A stretch of 64,000 nucleotides of DNA from assembly GCF_004122735.1 (NCBI RefSeq), contig NZ_SDIF01000024.1, positions 23,386 to 87,385 on the forward strand, given 5' to 3'. Within the stretch, counting starts at the first letter, position 1. Each line of letters begins with the position of its first letter. Of this stretch, positions 24,721 to 33,324 are shown piece by piece. A program made the translations under genes and the position numbers. The stretch is from Streptomyces sioyaensis. Its GTDB lineage: Bacteria; Actinomycetota; Actinomycetes; Streptomycetales; Streptomycetaceae. The notes under the pieces are model-generated. The model saw nothing but the letters and a program-made list of their open reading frames with translations. It was not told the origin of the DNA and did not search any database.

Positions 24721-25163
24721 CGCGGGACGTAGGGCCCGAGGAAGGTGCCGAAGGGCCCGACGGGGCGGGCACTTGGCCCCGCCCCGCAACCGGGACCGGT
24801 CGCCCCCCTGATCAGGCCGATCGGACGTGGTCCTGGGCGGCTGGGTGGGCTCTACTGAAAATGACGAGGAACACAGGAACACAGGGCGAGGAACACGGGG
24901 AATGCGGCACAACGGAGACTCCGTGCACCGCGCAGTCAGGGCCCGCGGGAAGCGGGCAGCCCTCCTCGCCACGTTTCAGGCCGTCGTTTCTCCAGGTGAG
25001 GGTGGCGCGCCGTCCGTGCCTTCGGTACGGGCGGCGCGCGGGTCCGTACACCCACGGGCCCGCCCACCCGCGGCACGTCCGAGGAGGGGAGAGAGACGAC
25101 ACGGCCGACCGAACCGGCGATGCCAGGAAAACCGTCCGGGCACGCCCAGTTGCGGAGGTGACC
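24721..25163 (+). other. 443-bp intergenic region upstream of USP gene
   Basis: No gene supported: open frames here lack ribosome-binding sites and run into the USP gene out of frame. The region contains an octamer repeat (24867-24896) in an AT-richer, purine-rich stretch, probably promoter-associated. Confidence 0.5.
24867..24896. repeat. Three copies of AGGAACAC
   Basis: AGGAACAC occurs in perfect tandem at 24867-24874 and 24875-24882, and again at 24889-24896. Regular spacing suggests a regulator-binding array or slippage product. Confidence 0.7.
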
Positions 25164-25709
25164 ATGAACAGCCAGCCGAACGGACATGACACCCGGCCGA
25201 ACGGAAGCGACATCCAGCCGAGTGGAAGCGACAATCAACCGAGCGGAAGTGACAGTCGGCCGGACGGACATGAGTGCATCGTCGTGGGGGTCGACGGCTC
25301 GGAGTCGTCCAAGGATGCCCTGCACTGGGCGGTACGCCAGGCGGAGTTGGACCACTGCACCGTCCACGCGGTGCTGGCCTGGGAGTACCCGCCGCTGTAC
25401 GGCTCGATCGGCTGGATCGACGCACCGCAGCACCTTGCGGCCGACCTGAAGGTACGGGCGGATCAGACTCTGGACGGTGCCATCGGCGAGGTCGTCCGCG
25501 CGCATGACGCCCCGCGGGTCTCTGCCACCGTGGCGTACGGGACCCCCTCCGGTGTGCTCCACCATGCGGCGCGGGACGCTTCGTTGCTGGTCGTGGGCCG
25601 CCGCAGGCGCAGGATCCTGGGCGCGCTCGGCGGATCCCTGAGCCGGCACGTCACCCGGCGCGCGCCGTGCCCGGTGGTCGTCGTCGGCGAACGGAGCCGG
25701 CGGGTGTAG
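25164..25709 (+). CDS. Universal stress protein with heptapeptide-repeat N-terminus
   Basis: 181 residues. After a low-complexity N-terminus, a single USP domain starts at [21 protein letters not shown] (split at residue about 37) and ends with PCPVVVVGE. The ATP-binding loop reads [15 protein letters not shown]: the second glycine of G-x2-G-x9-GS is replaced by Arg, so nucleotide binding may be altered. Residues 4-38 are five heptads of QPSGSDN type, an unusual extension for this family. ATG at 25164 with GGAGGTG upstream. Likely a cytoplasmic stress-response protein; monocistronic. Confidence 0.9.
   Translation: MNSQPNGHDTRPNGSDIQPSGSDNQPSGSDSRPDGHECIVVGVDGSESSKDALHWAVRQAELDHCTVHAVLAWEYPPLYGSIGWIDAPQHLAADLKVRADQTLDGAIGEVVRAHDAPRVSATVAYGTPSGVLHHAARDASLLVVGRRRRRILGALGGSLSRHVTRRAPCPVVVVGERSRRV
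25173..25277 (+). repeat. Five 21-bp in-frame repeats (heptapeptide)
   Basis: Units [28 protein letters not shown] and RPDGHEC encode a repeated (Q/R)P(N/S/D)G(S/H)D pattern. Codon differences between units show they have diverged, so this is not a fresh slippage event. Confidence 0.8.
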
Positions 25710-25881
25710 GTGCCGCGAGTGGCCCACGCACTGCGAGCGGCAAGGAGTTGCCCACGCGTGCCGTGCGATCCGCCCCACGTGCGCCACTCCGCCCGTCACG
25801 CCGGCCGGCACGCCGTCCGCCACCACTGCCCACGGCTCGCGGCGAGTCGTACGCAGGGACAGCAGAGAGAGAATTGCCGAT

Positions 25882-26640
25882 ATGCCTTTCTCGTACCTCT
25901 CCGCCGCATTGTTCGACGTCCACAATGGTCAGGGGCTGCGCCAGTTCACCGAGTTGGCGCTGGCCCTGCTGCTGTCCTCGTTGATCGGTCTGGAGCGTCA
26001 GGCGAGACAGCAGAGCGCCGGACTGCGCACCCATACGCTCGTCGGGGTGGGCAGCGCGCTGTTCATGGAGGTGTCGATCCATGGCTTCAGTTCGGTACTG
26101 GGCACCACGGGCGTGACGCTCGACCCGTCCCGGGTCGCCGCACAGGTCGTCTCCGGCATCGGCTTCATCGGCGGCGGCCTGATCTTCGTCAGGAAGGACG
26201 CGGTCCGGGGGCTGACGACAGCCGCCACCGTCTGGCTGACCTGCGCCATCGGCATGGCCTGTGGAGGTGGCCTGCCGCTGCTGGCGATCGGCGCGACGGC
26301 CGTGCACTTCCTGGTCATCCGAGGCTTCCCGAAGCTGTCGGACCGGGTCTCCTCGCCCCCGTCCCTGGCCCGCATCGAGCTACGCGTCAGCTACCGCTCA
26401 CGCCACGGGGTGCTCGGACACTTGCTGGAGACCTGTACCGGCAGCGGCTTCCGGGTCACCAACGTCCGGACGGAGACGGGTACGGCCGAGGAAGGCGCAC
26501 CGGCTGACGAAGGCGCCCCGGCCGAGGTGGTGCTCCGCATGGAGGGGACGGCGTCCCCTTACGCGCTGGTCGAGAAGCTGTCCGAACTGACGGGGGTGTA
26601 CGGGGTCACGCTGGGACGGCAGGGCGACAGCCCGGAATGA
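25882..26640 (+). CDS. MgtC/SapB-family membrane protein
   Basis: 252 residues. The N-terminal membrane domain has four to five helices with the family signatures [20 protein letters not shown] (residues about 33-52) and [13 protein letters not shown] (about 94-106). A cytoplasmic ACT-like C-terminus follows (about 165-245), interrupted by an acidic [16 protein letters not shown] insertion. Family members help growth at low magnesium and restrain F-type ATP synthase; the role here is inferred. ATG at 25882 with GAGAGAGAA upstream. No magnesium-sensing leader was recognised in the 170-bp gap. Confidence 0.88.
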   Translation: MPFSYLSAALFDVHNGQGLRQFTELALALLLSSLIGLERQARQQSAGLRTHTLVGVGSALFMEVSIHGFSSVLGTTGVTLDPSRVAAQVVSGIGFIGGGLIFVRKDAVRGLTTAATVWLTCAIGMACGGGLPLLAIGATAVHFLVIRGFPKLSDRVSSPPSLARIELRVSYRSRHGVLGHLLETCTGSGFRVTNVRTETGTAEEGAPADEGAPAEVVLRMEGTASPYALVEKLSELTGVYGVTLGRQGDSPE

Positions 26641-26662
26641 GCCCGTCCGTCGCCGGTTGCGG

Positions 26663-26706
26663 ACATGCGGGGATCATGCGTGGGTCATGCGGGGGTCATC
26701 CGGGGG
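26663..26706. repeat. Tandem TCATGCGGGGG-like units
   Basis: Four imperfect units of 10-12 bp built on (T)CATGCGGGG lie between the convergent MgtC and LigD-type genes. Confidence 0.6.
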
Positions 26707-26713
26707 CGCTCCG

Positions 26714-27325
26714 TCAGTCGGCGTCCTCGGCGGCCACCTGCCGGAGGGTGCGCCCGCTGTGCACCGACCGGGCCCGCCAGGGGTCGGGGGTGCCGCCACG
26801 ACCGGCCCGGTCGTCCTTCTCCTTCACCAGCAGCCAGGCCTCGCGTGCCCCGGAGTCCTTGCCGCCACGGAACCGGGTGAGGGCGTAGCCGCCGCGGAGC
26901 TTGCGGCCGTCCAGCCAGAAGGAGGCGTGGCCGTCCTCCAGCGACTGGCCGAACGAGAGCGTGCGGCCCTTCTTCTTCCGGGCCAGCGGCCGGTAGGTGC
27001 CCTCGTCCCAGACGATCACGGTGCCCCCGCCGTATTCGCCCCGCGGGATGACGCCCTCGAACGCGCGGTACTCCAGCGGATGGTCCTCCGTCGGCATCGC
27101 GAGCCGTTTGTCCTGGGGGTCGGTGGAGGGGCCCTTGGGGACGGACCAGGATTTCAGCACGCCGTCGACCTCCAGCCGGAAGTCGAAGTGCAGCGTGCTC
27201 GCGTCATGGATCTGTACGACGAAGCAGGGGGCCTCGCCGGCGTCCGCCTGCTCGCCCCGCGGCTCGCGGGTGCGGTCGAAGTGCCGTTTGCCGCGGTACG
27301 CCGTCAGTCCGTCGTTGCCGCCCAC
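26714..27325 (-). CDS. LigD-type 3'-phosphoesterase domain protein
   Basis: 203 residues, equal to the phosphoesterase (PE) module of bacterial LigD but free-standing. The conserved motifs are HDASTLHFDFRLEVDGVLKS and HPLEYRAFEGVIPRGEYGGG (metal-binding His, Asp, Arg residues). PE domains trim 3'-phosphates or ribonucleotides at double-strand break ends during Ku/LigD end-joining. GTG at 27325 with GGGAGG 8 bases upstream. No ligase, polymerase or Ku gene is adjacent. The linker after residue 165 is Arg/Gly-rich. Confidence 0.88.
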   Translation of the reverse strand: MGGNDGLTAYRGKRHFDRTREPRGEQADAGEAPCFVVQIHDASTLHFDFRLEVDGVLKSWSVPKGPSTDPQDKRLAMPTEDHPLEYRAFEGVIPRGEYGGGTVIVWDEGTYRPLARKKKGRTLSFGQSLEDGHASFWLDGRKLRGGYALTRFRGGKDSGAREAWLLVKEKDDRAGRGGTPDPWRARSVHSGRTLRQVAAEDAD

Positions 27326-27631
27326 GTGACCGCCTCCCCTTCCGTCCGAGGGCCACCTCTCTCACTGTGGCGCGCGACGGGCGGGGCCGCATGCGCGCAC
27401 CCGGGCGGCGATCATCCGGGCAGCCCCTTCGACGGGCGAGGGCGGCCCGTCTTGTGCATGCTTTTCTGGAGCCCTGGGGACACCGGCGCGCATGCGCCGA
27501 GGACGTCCCCCTTTTCGGGCTTCCGTGTGTTTCGCGTGTGCCGTGCTTTCTGTTCCGTGCTTTCTGCGTGTTCCGTGTTTTCCAGGTTTTCGTGCCCATG
27601 CAGGTTTTCGTGCCCATGAAGGAGGCAGCAC
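27326..27631. other. Intergenic region with T-rich repeats
   Basis: Divergent gap between the phosphoesterase and Rieske genes. From 27530 to 27620 the plus strand is T-rich and repetitive: CCGTGCTTTCTG at 27541-27552 and 27555-27566, then two 18-bp units at 27583-27618. No gene is supported. Confidence 0.6.
27583..27618. repeat. Perfect 18-bp tandem duplication
   Basis: CAGGTTTTCGTGCCCATG occurs twice head to tail; the second copy ends at the AAGGAGG ribosome-binding site of the Rieske gene. Each unit ends in ATG, but the reading frames do not continue. Confidence 0.85.
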
Positions 27632-28513
27632 GTGGAACGTGACAGGTCCGGCGAAGCCGCGTTCCTGAAGCCGCTCGACGCCCTGGGCGATATGCAGGTA
27701 CTGGATCCGGTGATCAGCGTCCTCCAGCGGGCGGTACGGGCCGTGCCGTGGGGGCGGTACCGCGATGTGCTCCACGGCCGCCAGCTGGGACATCCGCTCC
27801 ACCCGGCCCTCGTGCAGCTCCCGATGGGGGCCTGGCTGTCCGCCGCGCTGCTGGATGCCGTTCCCGGTACGCGGAGGAGCGCACGGCTTCTGGTGGGCGC
27901 GGGCCTGGTGGCAGCCGTGCCCGCCGCCGTGTCCGGCTCCGTCGACTGGGCGGAGCAGCAGCCACAGCAGATGCGCACCGGCCTGGTACACGCCGCCTCG
28001 AATGTGGTGGCTGTCGGGCTCTACGCCGGCTCATGGGTGGCTCGCGGCCGCCGTCGGTACGGCTGGGGCAGGGCCCTGGGATACGCGGGGCTGGGCATGG
28101 CGAGCGCCGGCGCGATGCTGGGCGGCCACCTGGCATTTCGGCAGGCGGCCGGGCCCAACAAGACGGAGCCGGTGCCGTACCTCCTGGAGCCCGGGTGGCA
28201 GGCCGTGGGCGCGGTGGAGGACTTCCCCGTCGGTGAGGCGGTGCGCCGGGAACTGGGGGAGGTGCCCGTGCTGGTGGTCCGGGAGAGCGACGGGGACTTC
28301 TCGGTCCTTGCGGACAGGTGCAGCCATCTCTCGGGGCCGTTGTCCGAAGGCAGGCTCGTGGACGGCTGTGTGGAGTGCCCCTGGCACGGCAGCGTTTTCC
28401 GGCTGAAGGACGGCTGGAACGTGCGCGGCCCGGCCACCGCCCCGCAGCCTTCCTTCGAAACCCGGGTGAGTGCGGGCGGCGTGGTGGAGGTGCGGCTGCC
28501 GGGCGCCGGCTGA
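27632..28513 (+). CDS. DUF2231-like membrane domain fused to Rieske [2Fe-2S] domain
   Basis: 293 residues. Residues about 40-170 hold four hydrophobic segments with HGRQLGHPLHPALVQLPMGAW, typical of DUF2231 proteins. Residues about 195-290 form a Rieske domain: CSHLSG and CPWHGSVF provide the two Cys-x-His cluster-ligand pairs. GTG at 27632 with AAGGAGG 7 bases upstream. It is probably an electron-transfer protein facing the cytoplasm at the membrane. The partner oxidoreductase is not encoded nearby. Confidence 0.87.
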   Translation: MERDRSGEAAFLKPLDALGDMQVLDPVISVLQRAVRAVPWGRYRDVLHGRQLGHPLHPALVQLPMGAWLSAALLDAVPGTRRSARLLVGAGLVAAVPAAVSGSVDWAEQQPQQMRTGLVHAASNVVAVGLYAGSWVARGRRRYGWGRALGYAGLGMASAGAMLGGHLAFRQAAGPNKTEPVPYLLEPGWQAVGAVEDFPVGEAVRRELGEVPVLVVRESDGDFSVLADRCSHLSGPLSEGRLVDGCVECPWHGSVFRLKDGWNVRGPATAPQPSFETRVSAGGVVEVRLPGAG

Positions 28514-28565
28514 CCCCACGGCCCGGCCCGAAACGCCGGCTCGGACGGTCGGCGGCCCGGGCAGC

Positions 28566-29354
28566 TCAGACCGCTGCCGGCTGACACCGAGGGCACCACA
28601 CCGTGCGTCGGCCGGCCGTACGCCCGCTGCGGAGCCGTTCGCCGCAGCGCGGGCAGACCGGATCGGCATCGTCACGGCGGCCGGTGAGCCACGCTCTGCG
28701 CGGCGGTACCCGGCCGGCCGCCACCGCCGACCGCAGCGTCCGGCGCATGCTCGGGTACAACCGGGCCAGCTCCTGGCCGGTGAGTGTGCCGACCGGCCGA
28801 GCGGGGTGCAGCCGCGCACGCCACAGGATCTCGTCGGCCAGCAGGTTGCCGAGGCCGGCCAGGACCGACTGGTCGAGGAGTGCCGACTTGATGCCGCCGC
28901 GTCGGCCGGACAGCGCGTCCTCGAAGCCGGGCCGGTCGACCGACAATGCGTCCGGTCCCTGACCCTTCATCATGCGAGTCACCGCGGATTCGTCCGCCAG
29001 CCAGAGACCCTTGAGCTTGCGCTGATCGCGGTAGCGGAGCTGCCGGTCGGGACCGACCGTGAACGTCACGCGGTCATGAGGGTGCAGCGCCTCGGCCGGG
29101 CGACAGCAGAGGAGCTGTCCGGTCATGCCGAAGTGCAGCATCAGGGTCGGGCCCTGCTCGGTGGGCGCCAGCAGCCACTTTCCCCGCCGCTGGGGCTCGG
29201 CGAACCGCCGCCCCTCCAGCGAGCGCCGCAGCCCGCGGGCGCTCACACCGTGGAGCACACCCTCGTCGTGCACATCGATCCGCCGCAGCGGGACGCCCCG
29301 CGCACAGGAGTCGAGAACCCTGCGGAAGGCCTCCACATCGGGCAGCTCAGGCAT
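28566..29354 (-). CDS. Fpg/Nei-family DNA glycosylase
   Basis: 262 residues. MPELPDVE supplies the catalytic Pro and Glu after Met removal; a helix-two-turn-helix follows (DQSVLAGLGNLLADEILWRA) and the C-terminus has a CPRCGERLRSG...WCPRCQ zinc finger, all needed for binding oxidised bases and AP sites. It excises damaged bases and cuts the backbone in base-excision repair. The ATG at 29354 is fixed by the catalytic N-terminus; the track upstream would mask it. Same strand as the phosphoesterase gene, separated by the Rieske gene on the opposite strand. Confidence 0.93.
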   Translation of the reverse strand: MPELPDVEAFRRVLDSCARGVPLRRIDVHDEGVLHGVSARGLRRSLEGRRFAEPQRRGKWLLAPTEQGPTLMLHFGMTGQLLCCRPAEALHPHDRVTFTVGPDRQLRYRDQRKLKGLWLADESAVTRMMKGQGPDALSVDRPGFEDALSGRRGGIKSALLDQSVLAGLGNLLADEILWRARLHPARPVGTLTGQELARLYPSMRRTLRSAVAAGRVPPRRAWLTGRRDDADPVCPRCGERLRSGRTAGRRTVWCPRCQPAAV

Positions 29355-29627
29355 CCAGCCCTCCGTCGATGGTGCGCGGGAAGCCTTCGGGCGAGGCACG
29401 CGGGCCCCAGGCGCGCCGCCCGGCGGCTCCCGCCGGCCACGTACCGGGAAAGCACCGCACGGATGTCACGAGTTCCCGGCCCTCCCCGGGGCTAACGAAC
29501 CACTACGGGAATTGCTCCGGATGCACCCGCCGGCACCCCGGTGCGCAGTGCGGAGCGTTCGCCGGGTGCTCGGCTTGCTCGGCCCGTCATCGCCGGACAG
29601 CGCGCGGCCCACCACGGATCCCGGGGA

Positions 29628-30524
29628 CTACGTACCCGACCGGCGCCGTGTGCGGGGTGCCCGGAGGGCATCGACGGCGATACGGGCGGCGGTGCCGATG
29701 ACCGCGTCGGCCGCGGGGAGGGTGGCGGCGGTGTTGGCGGCCCGGGTGAAGACGGCGACGGCGTAGCGGCCGCCGTCGGGGTATTCGACGACGCCGACCT
29801 CGTTGCGCAGCGTGGGGAGGCTGCCGGTCTTGCCGGCGACGTGCACGTCGTCGAACGGGAAGCCGGAGGCGAGGCGGTGCGGCCAGACCTGGAGCCCGAG
29901 GAGCCGGCGGATGGCGGCGCCGTGGTCGGGGGTGCCGGCCTCGTCACGCCAGATGCAGGACAGCAGGCGGGTCATGTCCCGCGGGGTGCTGCGGTTGGTG
30001 CGGGCGGGGTCGAGAGCGGTGAGCCGGGTGATGGTGTGCGGATCGCTCAGCGCCCGGGTGCCGCTCGGTCCGGCGTCCTTCTTGATGGTGTCGAGGAGTT
30101 GACGAAAGGTGTGCACGGCGAGGGTGTGGGCGAGGCCGAGCTGCGTGGTGGTGCGATTGACGGCGTCGAGGCCGACCCGTTCCAGGAGGAGATCGGCGGC
30201 GATGTTGTCGCTGACGCTCATCATCAGGTAGGCGGCGTCGCGCAGTGACACCCGCGCGGGATCGAGCATGGCGCCCAGGCCCGTGAGCCCGAAGGTGCGG
30301 CCGGTGGGCGGCACCTCGATCTGCTCGGTGAGGTCGAAGTCGCCTTGTTCGGCGCGCTGGTGGAGGGCGACGAGCAGGCAGAGCTTGTGGACGCTGGCCG
30401 TGACGACCGGATGGTCGGGGTGGAGACCGACCTCCGCGCCGGTGTCGATGTCGCAGGCGTGCAGCCAGCCCGTGACAGCCGCGTCCGCGAAGGCGGTTCG
30501 GATGTGGTCCTGGGTGCGGGTCAT
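29628..30524 (-). CDS. BlaB-like serine hydrolase (class A beta-lactamase fold)
   Basis: 298 residues without a signal peptide, so cytoplasmic. Motifs: SVHK (Ser44/Lys47), SDN (Ser105) and KTG (Lys232) of the penicillin-recognising serine enzymes. No clear Glu166 omega-loop motif is visible. The start overlaps the stop of a LysR regulator gene (ATGA). This pair matches the blaA-blaB arrangement described for Streptomyces cacaoi, where a BlaB-type protein is required for LysR-dependent beta-lactamase induction. It is therefore probably a signalling protein rather than a resistance enzyme; true hydrolysis is not excluded. Confidence 0.85.
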   Translation of the reverse strand: MTRTQDHIRTAFADAAVTGWLHACDIDTGAEVGLHPDHPVVTASVHKLCLLVALHQRAEQGDFDLTEQIEVPPTGRTFGLTGLGAMLDPARVSLRDAAYLMMSVSDNIAADLLLERVGLDAVNRTTTQLGLAHTLAVHTFRQLLDTIKKDAGPSGTRALSDPHTITRLTALDPARTNRSTPRDMTRLLSCIWRDEAGTPDHGAAIRRLLGLQVWPHRLASGFPFDDVHVAGKTGSLPTLRNEVGVVEYPDGGRYAVAVFTRAANTAATLPAADAVIGTAARIAVDALRAPRTRRRSGT

Positions 30525-31480
30525 AGCCAGTACTCCGCTGTGGGGCGTAGGTGGAGAGGGGGCAGGGGCTGGTCCATGCTCACTGTGTCAGTGCCCCACA
30601 GCGCCTGGGTGACCGCTTCGGCGAAGGCGTCGACCGCGGCGTCCCGGTGCCCCTGGCGCCAGGCGACCGAGTGACGCCAGGCCAGGGGAGTGCCGGCCAG
30701 GTGGCGCCAGATGATCTGCGGGTGTGGTGGCGCGGGTTGGGTGTCCCTGGGGCTGAAGGCGACGGCCTGCGAGGAGAGGATCAGGCCGCGGATGAAGCTC
30801 GGGCTCTGGCCGTGGCGGACCGCGGTGGGCGTGTAGCCGTTGCGGGCGCAGGTGGTCAGCAGCTCGTCATGCAGCGCGGGGGCATCGGCCCGCGGGAAAA
30901 GGACCAGGTCATGGCCGGTCAGGGCGGCCAGTGGCACGTCGGTCAGCTGGGCGGCGGGATGGTCGTGCCGCAGGAGGACGCCGAGCTCGCGCCGCAGCAG
31001 GGGGCCGATCTCCAGCCCGGACACGTCGCAGGGATGGTGCACGAGCCCGACATCGAGGGCTCCCGCGCCGAACCGGTCGAGTTGCTGGGCGGTCGTCAGC
31101 TCGTGCAGCTCCAGCTCCGTGCCGGCCTGGCGGTCCGCGAAGTCCGCCAGGAGCGCGGCGATGGTCTCGCCGGAGACGTCGGGAGGGAGCGCGGCGCGCA
31201 GGAGTCCGCTCTCACCGTCGCGAATCCGGCGGGCGGTGGCCAGCAGCGCTTCGGACCGGGTGAGGATCTCGCGCGCCTCCGCCAGCAGCAGGGTGCCGCC
31301 GTGGGTGATCGTCACGTGTCGGCTGGAGCGCTCGAAGAGCCGGATGCCCAGTTCGCGCTCCAGGCGCTGGATGCGCTGCGACAGCGGCGGCTGGCCCATG
31401 CCCAGGCGCGCTGCCGCCCGGCCGAAATGTGACTCTTCGGCAACAGCCACAAAGCACCGGAGATGCCCCAATAGGTCCAT
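30521..31480 (-). CDS. LysR-family regulator, BlaA/AmpR-like
   Basis: 319 residues. Helix-turn-helix at residues 1-60 (ESHFGRAAARLGMGQPPLSQ, RIQRLERELGI) followed by an effector domain. It is co-transcribed and coupled with the BlaB-like gene and divergent from a PBP and a class A beta-lactamase, so activation of those genes in response to beta-lactams is the likely role. ATG at 31480 gives the canonical N-terminus; a longer in-frame start at 31567 would add a hydrophobic stretch from the promoter. The ribosome-binding site is weak. Confidence 0.88.
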   Translation of the reverse strand: MDLLGHLRCFVAVAEESHFGRAAARLGMGQPPLSQRIQRLERELGIRLFERSSRHVTITHGGTLLLAEAREILTRSEALLATARRIRDGESGLLRAALPPDVSGETIAALLADFADRQAGTELELHELTTAQQLDRFGAGALDVGLVHHPCDVSGLEIGPLLRRELGVLLRHDHPAAQLTDVPLAALTGHDLVLFPRADAPALHDELLTTCARNGYTPTAVRHGQSPSFIRGLILSSQAVAFSPRDTQPAPPHPQIIWRHLAGTPLAWRHSVAWRQGHRDAAVDAFAEAVTQALWGTDTVSMDQPLPPLHLRPTAEYWL

Positions 31481-31718
31481 GAGCAGCAAGAATATCAAAA
31501 ACAGATGGTTACGTGCACGATATGCATCTTGGACATGAACGGCTCTCTGATGCTCTTCTCGGGGCATGTCCGCACCTTCCGATGCTCATCGGCGCGGGGA
31601 TCCCGCCTCGGCGCAGTCCTCGCCGCCTCGACGGCCATGGCCCCGGCGCCGACGTGGCGCATCACGGCAGCGGTCCGCAGCCGGTCGCCCGCCCGCGGCA
31701 GGAAAGCCGCGCCACGGC
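31481..31718. promoter_or_regulatory. Divergent promoter region of the beta-lactam locus
   Basis: AT-richer just before the LysR gene (AATATCAAAAACAG). TGCA-N5-TGCA spans 31514-31526, and a 7-bp inverted repeat GGACATG (31531-31537)/CATGTCC (31565-31571) follows. LysR activators bind T-N11-A type dyads here; these are candidates. Confidence 0.5.
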
Positions 31719-33173
31719 ATGAACAGGCCACTGCGCCGGGTCGCGGTCTGCTTCCTGGTCATGGTGCTTGCCCTGATGGGGAGGGCCACCTGGATCCAGT
31801 TCTTCAAGGCGGACACGTACCGGTCCGACCCGCACAACCCGCGCCTGGCCATCGACCGGTACAGCCACCCGCTGGGCAACATCCTCGTCGACGGCGCCCC
31901 GGTGACCGGATCCGCGAAGACCGGCGGGACGCTGGCGTACAAGCGCACCTACACCGACGGGCCGCTCTACGCACCGATCACCGGCTTCTCCTCCCAGATC
32001 TACGGGAGCACTCAATTGGAGGGCGTCTACCGCGAGGTCCTGGACGGCAGCGACTCCCGCCTGGCCCGGCCCTCGGACGCCCTCCTGCGCAAGCGGCCCA
32101 AGGCGGGGGACGTCAGTACCACCGTCGACGCCCGCGTGCAGAAAGCCGGATATGCCGCGCTGAAGGGGAAGAAGGGCGCCGCGGTGGCCCTCGACCCCGC
32201 CACCGGCAAGGTGCTCGGCATGGTGTCGACCCCTTCCTACGACCCCGGAGCCTTCGCGGGCTCGGCTCCCGCCGACCGAGCCGCCTGGGACAAGCTGGAG
32301 AAGGACAAGAACAAGCCCAACATCAACCGCGCCATGCGGCAGTCCCTGGCTCCCGGCTCACCGTTCAAGGTCGTCGTCGGTGCCGCCGCGCTGACCTACG
32401 CGCCCGGCACCTACCCCGACGTCGACAGCCGCACGGATGCCGACAGCCCCTACCCGCTGCCCGGAACGAAGCGCTCGCTGCCGAACGAGGACCCCACGGC
32501 CCCGTGCGAGGACGCCACCCTCCGCGTGGCATTCCAGTACTCCTGCAACAACGTCTTCGCCAAGGCCGCCAACACCCTCGGCCAGGACAAGATCCAGCAG
32601 ATGGCGGAGAAGTTCGGCTTCAACGACCCCAAGCTGGACATACCCGTGCGCGCCGCGAAGAGCGTCTATCCGACCGGCATGGACAAGCCCTCCGAGGCCA
32701 TGTCGGGCATCGGACAGTACAACGACATGGCCACCCCGCTGCAGATGGCCATGGTCGCCTCCGCCGTGGCCAATGACGGGACGCTGATGAAACCGATGAT
32801 GGTCGACGAGCTGACCGACGGCAGCGGCACCAGCATCCAGAGCTTCCAGCCCACGCAGTACAGCAAGCCCGTCACGCCCACCGTCGCCCGCTCGCTCCAG
32901 TCCGCCATGCGGACCGTCGCCACATCCGGAACGGGAACCAGTGTGCAGATTCCGGGACTTACGGTCGGCGCGAAGACCGGCACCGCACAAAACGGCGTGA
33001 ACAACAGCGGCACCCCTTACGCCTGGTTCCTCTCCTGGGCAAAGAACCCCGACGGCAAGAAGGTTGCCGTCGCCTCCATCGTCCAGCAGTCCGACGCCGC
33101 GCGCGCGGAAGTGTCCGGCGGCAGCCTGGCCGGCCCCGTGGCCAAGGCGATGATGAAAGCCGCACTCCAGTGA
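31719..33173 (+). CDS. Class B penicillin-binding protein (transpeptidase)
   Basis: 484 residues. One N-terminal membrane anchor (VAVCFLVMVLALMG) precedes a small dimerisation region and a transpeptidase domain. Active-site motifs: APGSPFK (SxxK; Ser214/Lys217), SCN (Ser275) and KTGTAQ (Lys419). It cross-links peptidoglycan outside the membrane. Position between the LysR regulator and beta-lactamase suggests an inducible PBP that could keep wall synthesis going under beta-lactams. ATG at 31719 begins the anchor; GGCAGGAAAG lies about 11 bases upstream, so initiation may be weak. Confidence 0.9.
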   Translation: MNRPLRRVAVCFLVMVLALMGRATWIQFFKADTYRSDPHNPRLAIDRYSHPLGNILVDGAPVTGSAKTGGTLAYKRTYTDGPLYAPITGFSSQIYGSTQLEGVYREVLDGSDSRLARPSDALLRKRPKAGDVSTTVDARVQKAGYAALKGKKGAAVALDPATGKVLGMVSTPSYDPGAFAGSAPADRAAWDKLEKDKNKPNINRAMRQSLAPGSPFKVVVGAAALTYAPGTYPDVDSRTDADSPYPLPGTKRSLPNEDPTAPCEDATLRVAFQYSCNNVFAKAANTLGQDKIQQMAEKFGFNDPKLDIPVRAAKSVYPTGMDKPSEAMSGIGQYNDMATPLQMAMVASAVANDGTLMKPMMVDELTDGSGTSIQSFQPTQYSKPVTPTVARSLQSAMRTVATSGTGTSVQIPGLTVGAKTGTAQNGVNNSGTPYAWFLSWAKNPDGKKVAVASIVQQSDAARAEVSGGSLAGPVAKAMMKAALQ

Positions 33174-33241
33174 GAGGCCACCGGTGACAGGCCACCGGCG
33201 GCAGTACACCCCCTCCACTCGCGCAGTGCGACCGAAATCTT

Positions 33242-33300
33242 TTCCCTGACCGAGGTCCTTCCCTGACCGAGGTCCCTTCCCTGTCCCAAGTTCCCAAGTT
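33242..33300. repeat. 17-bp and 8-bp tandem repeats before beta-lactamase
   Basis: TTCCCTGACCGAGGTCC occurs twice in perfect tandem (33242-33275), followed by two CCCAAGTT units (33285-33300), all in the 151-bp gap between the PBP and beta-lactamase genes. Could be regulator sites, mRNA spacing or slippage products. Confidence 0.85.
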
Positions 33301-33324
33301 CCTTGATTTCAGATGGAGATGACT

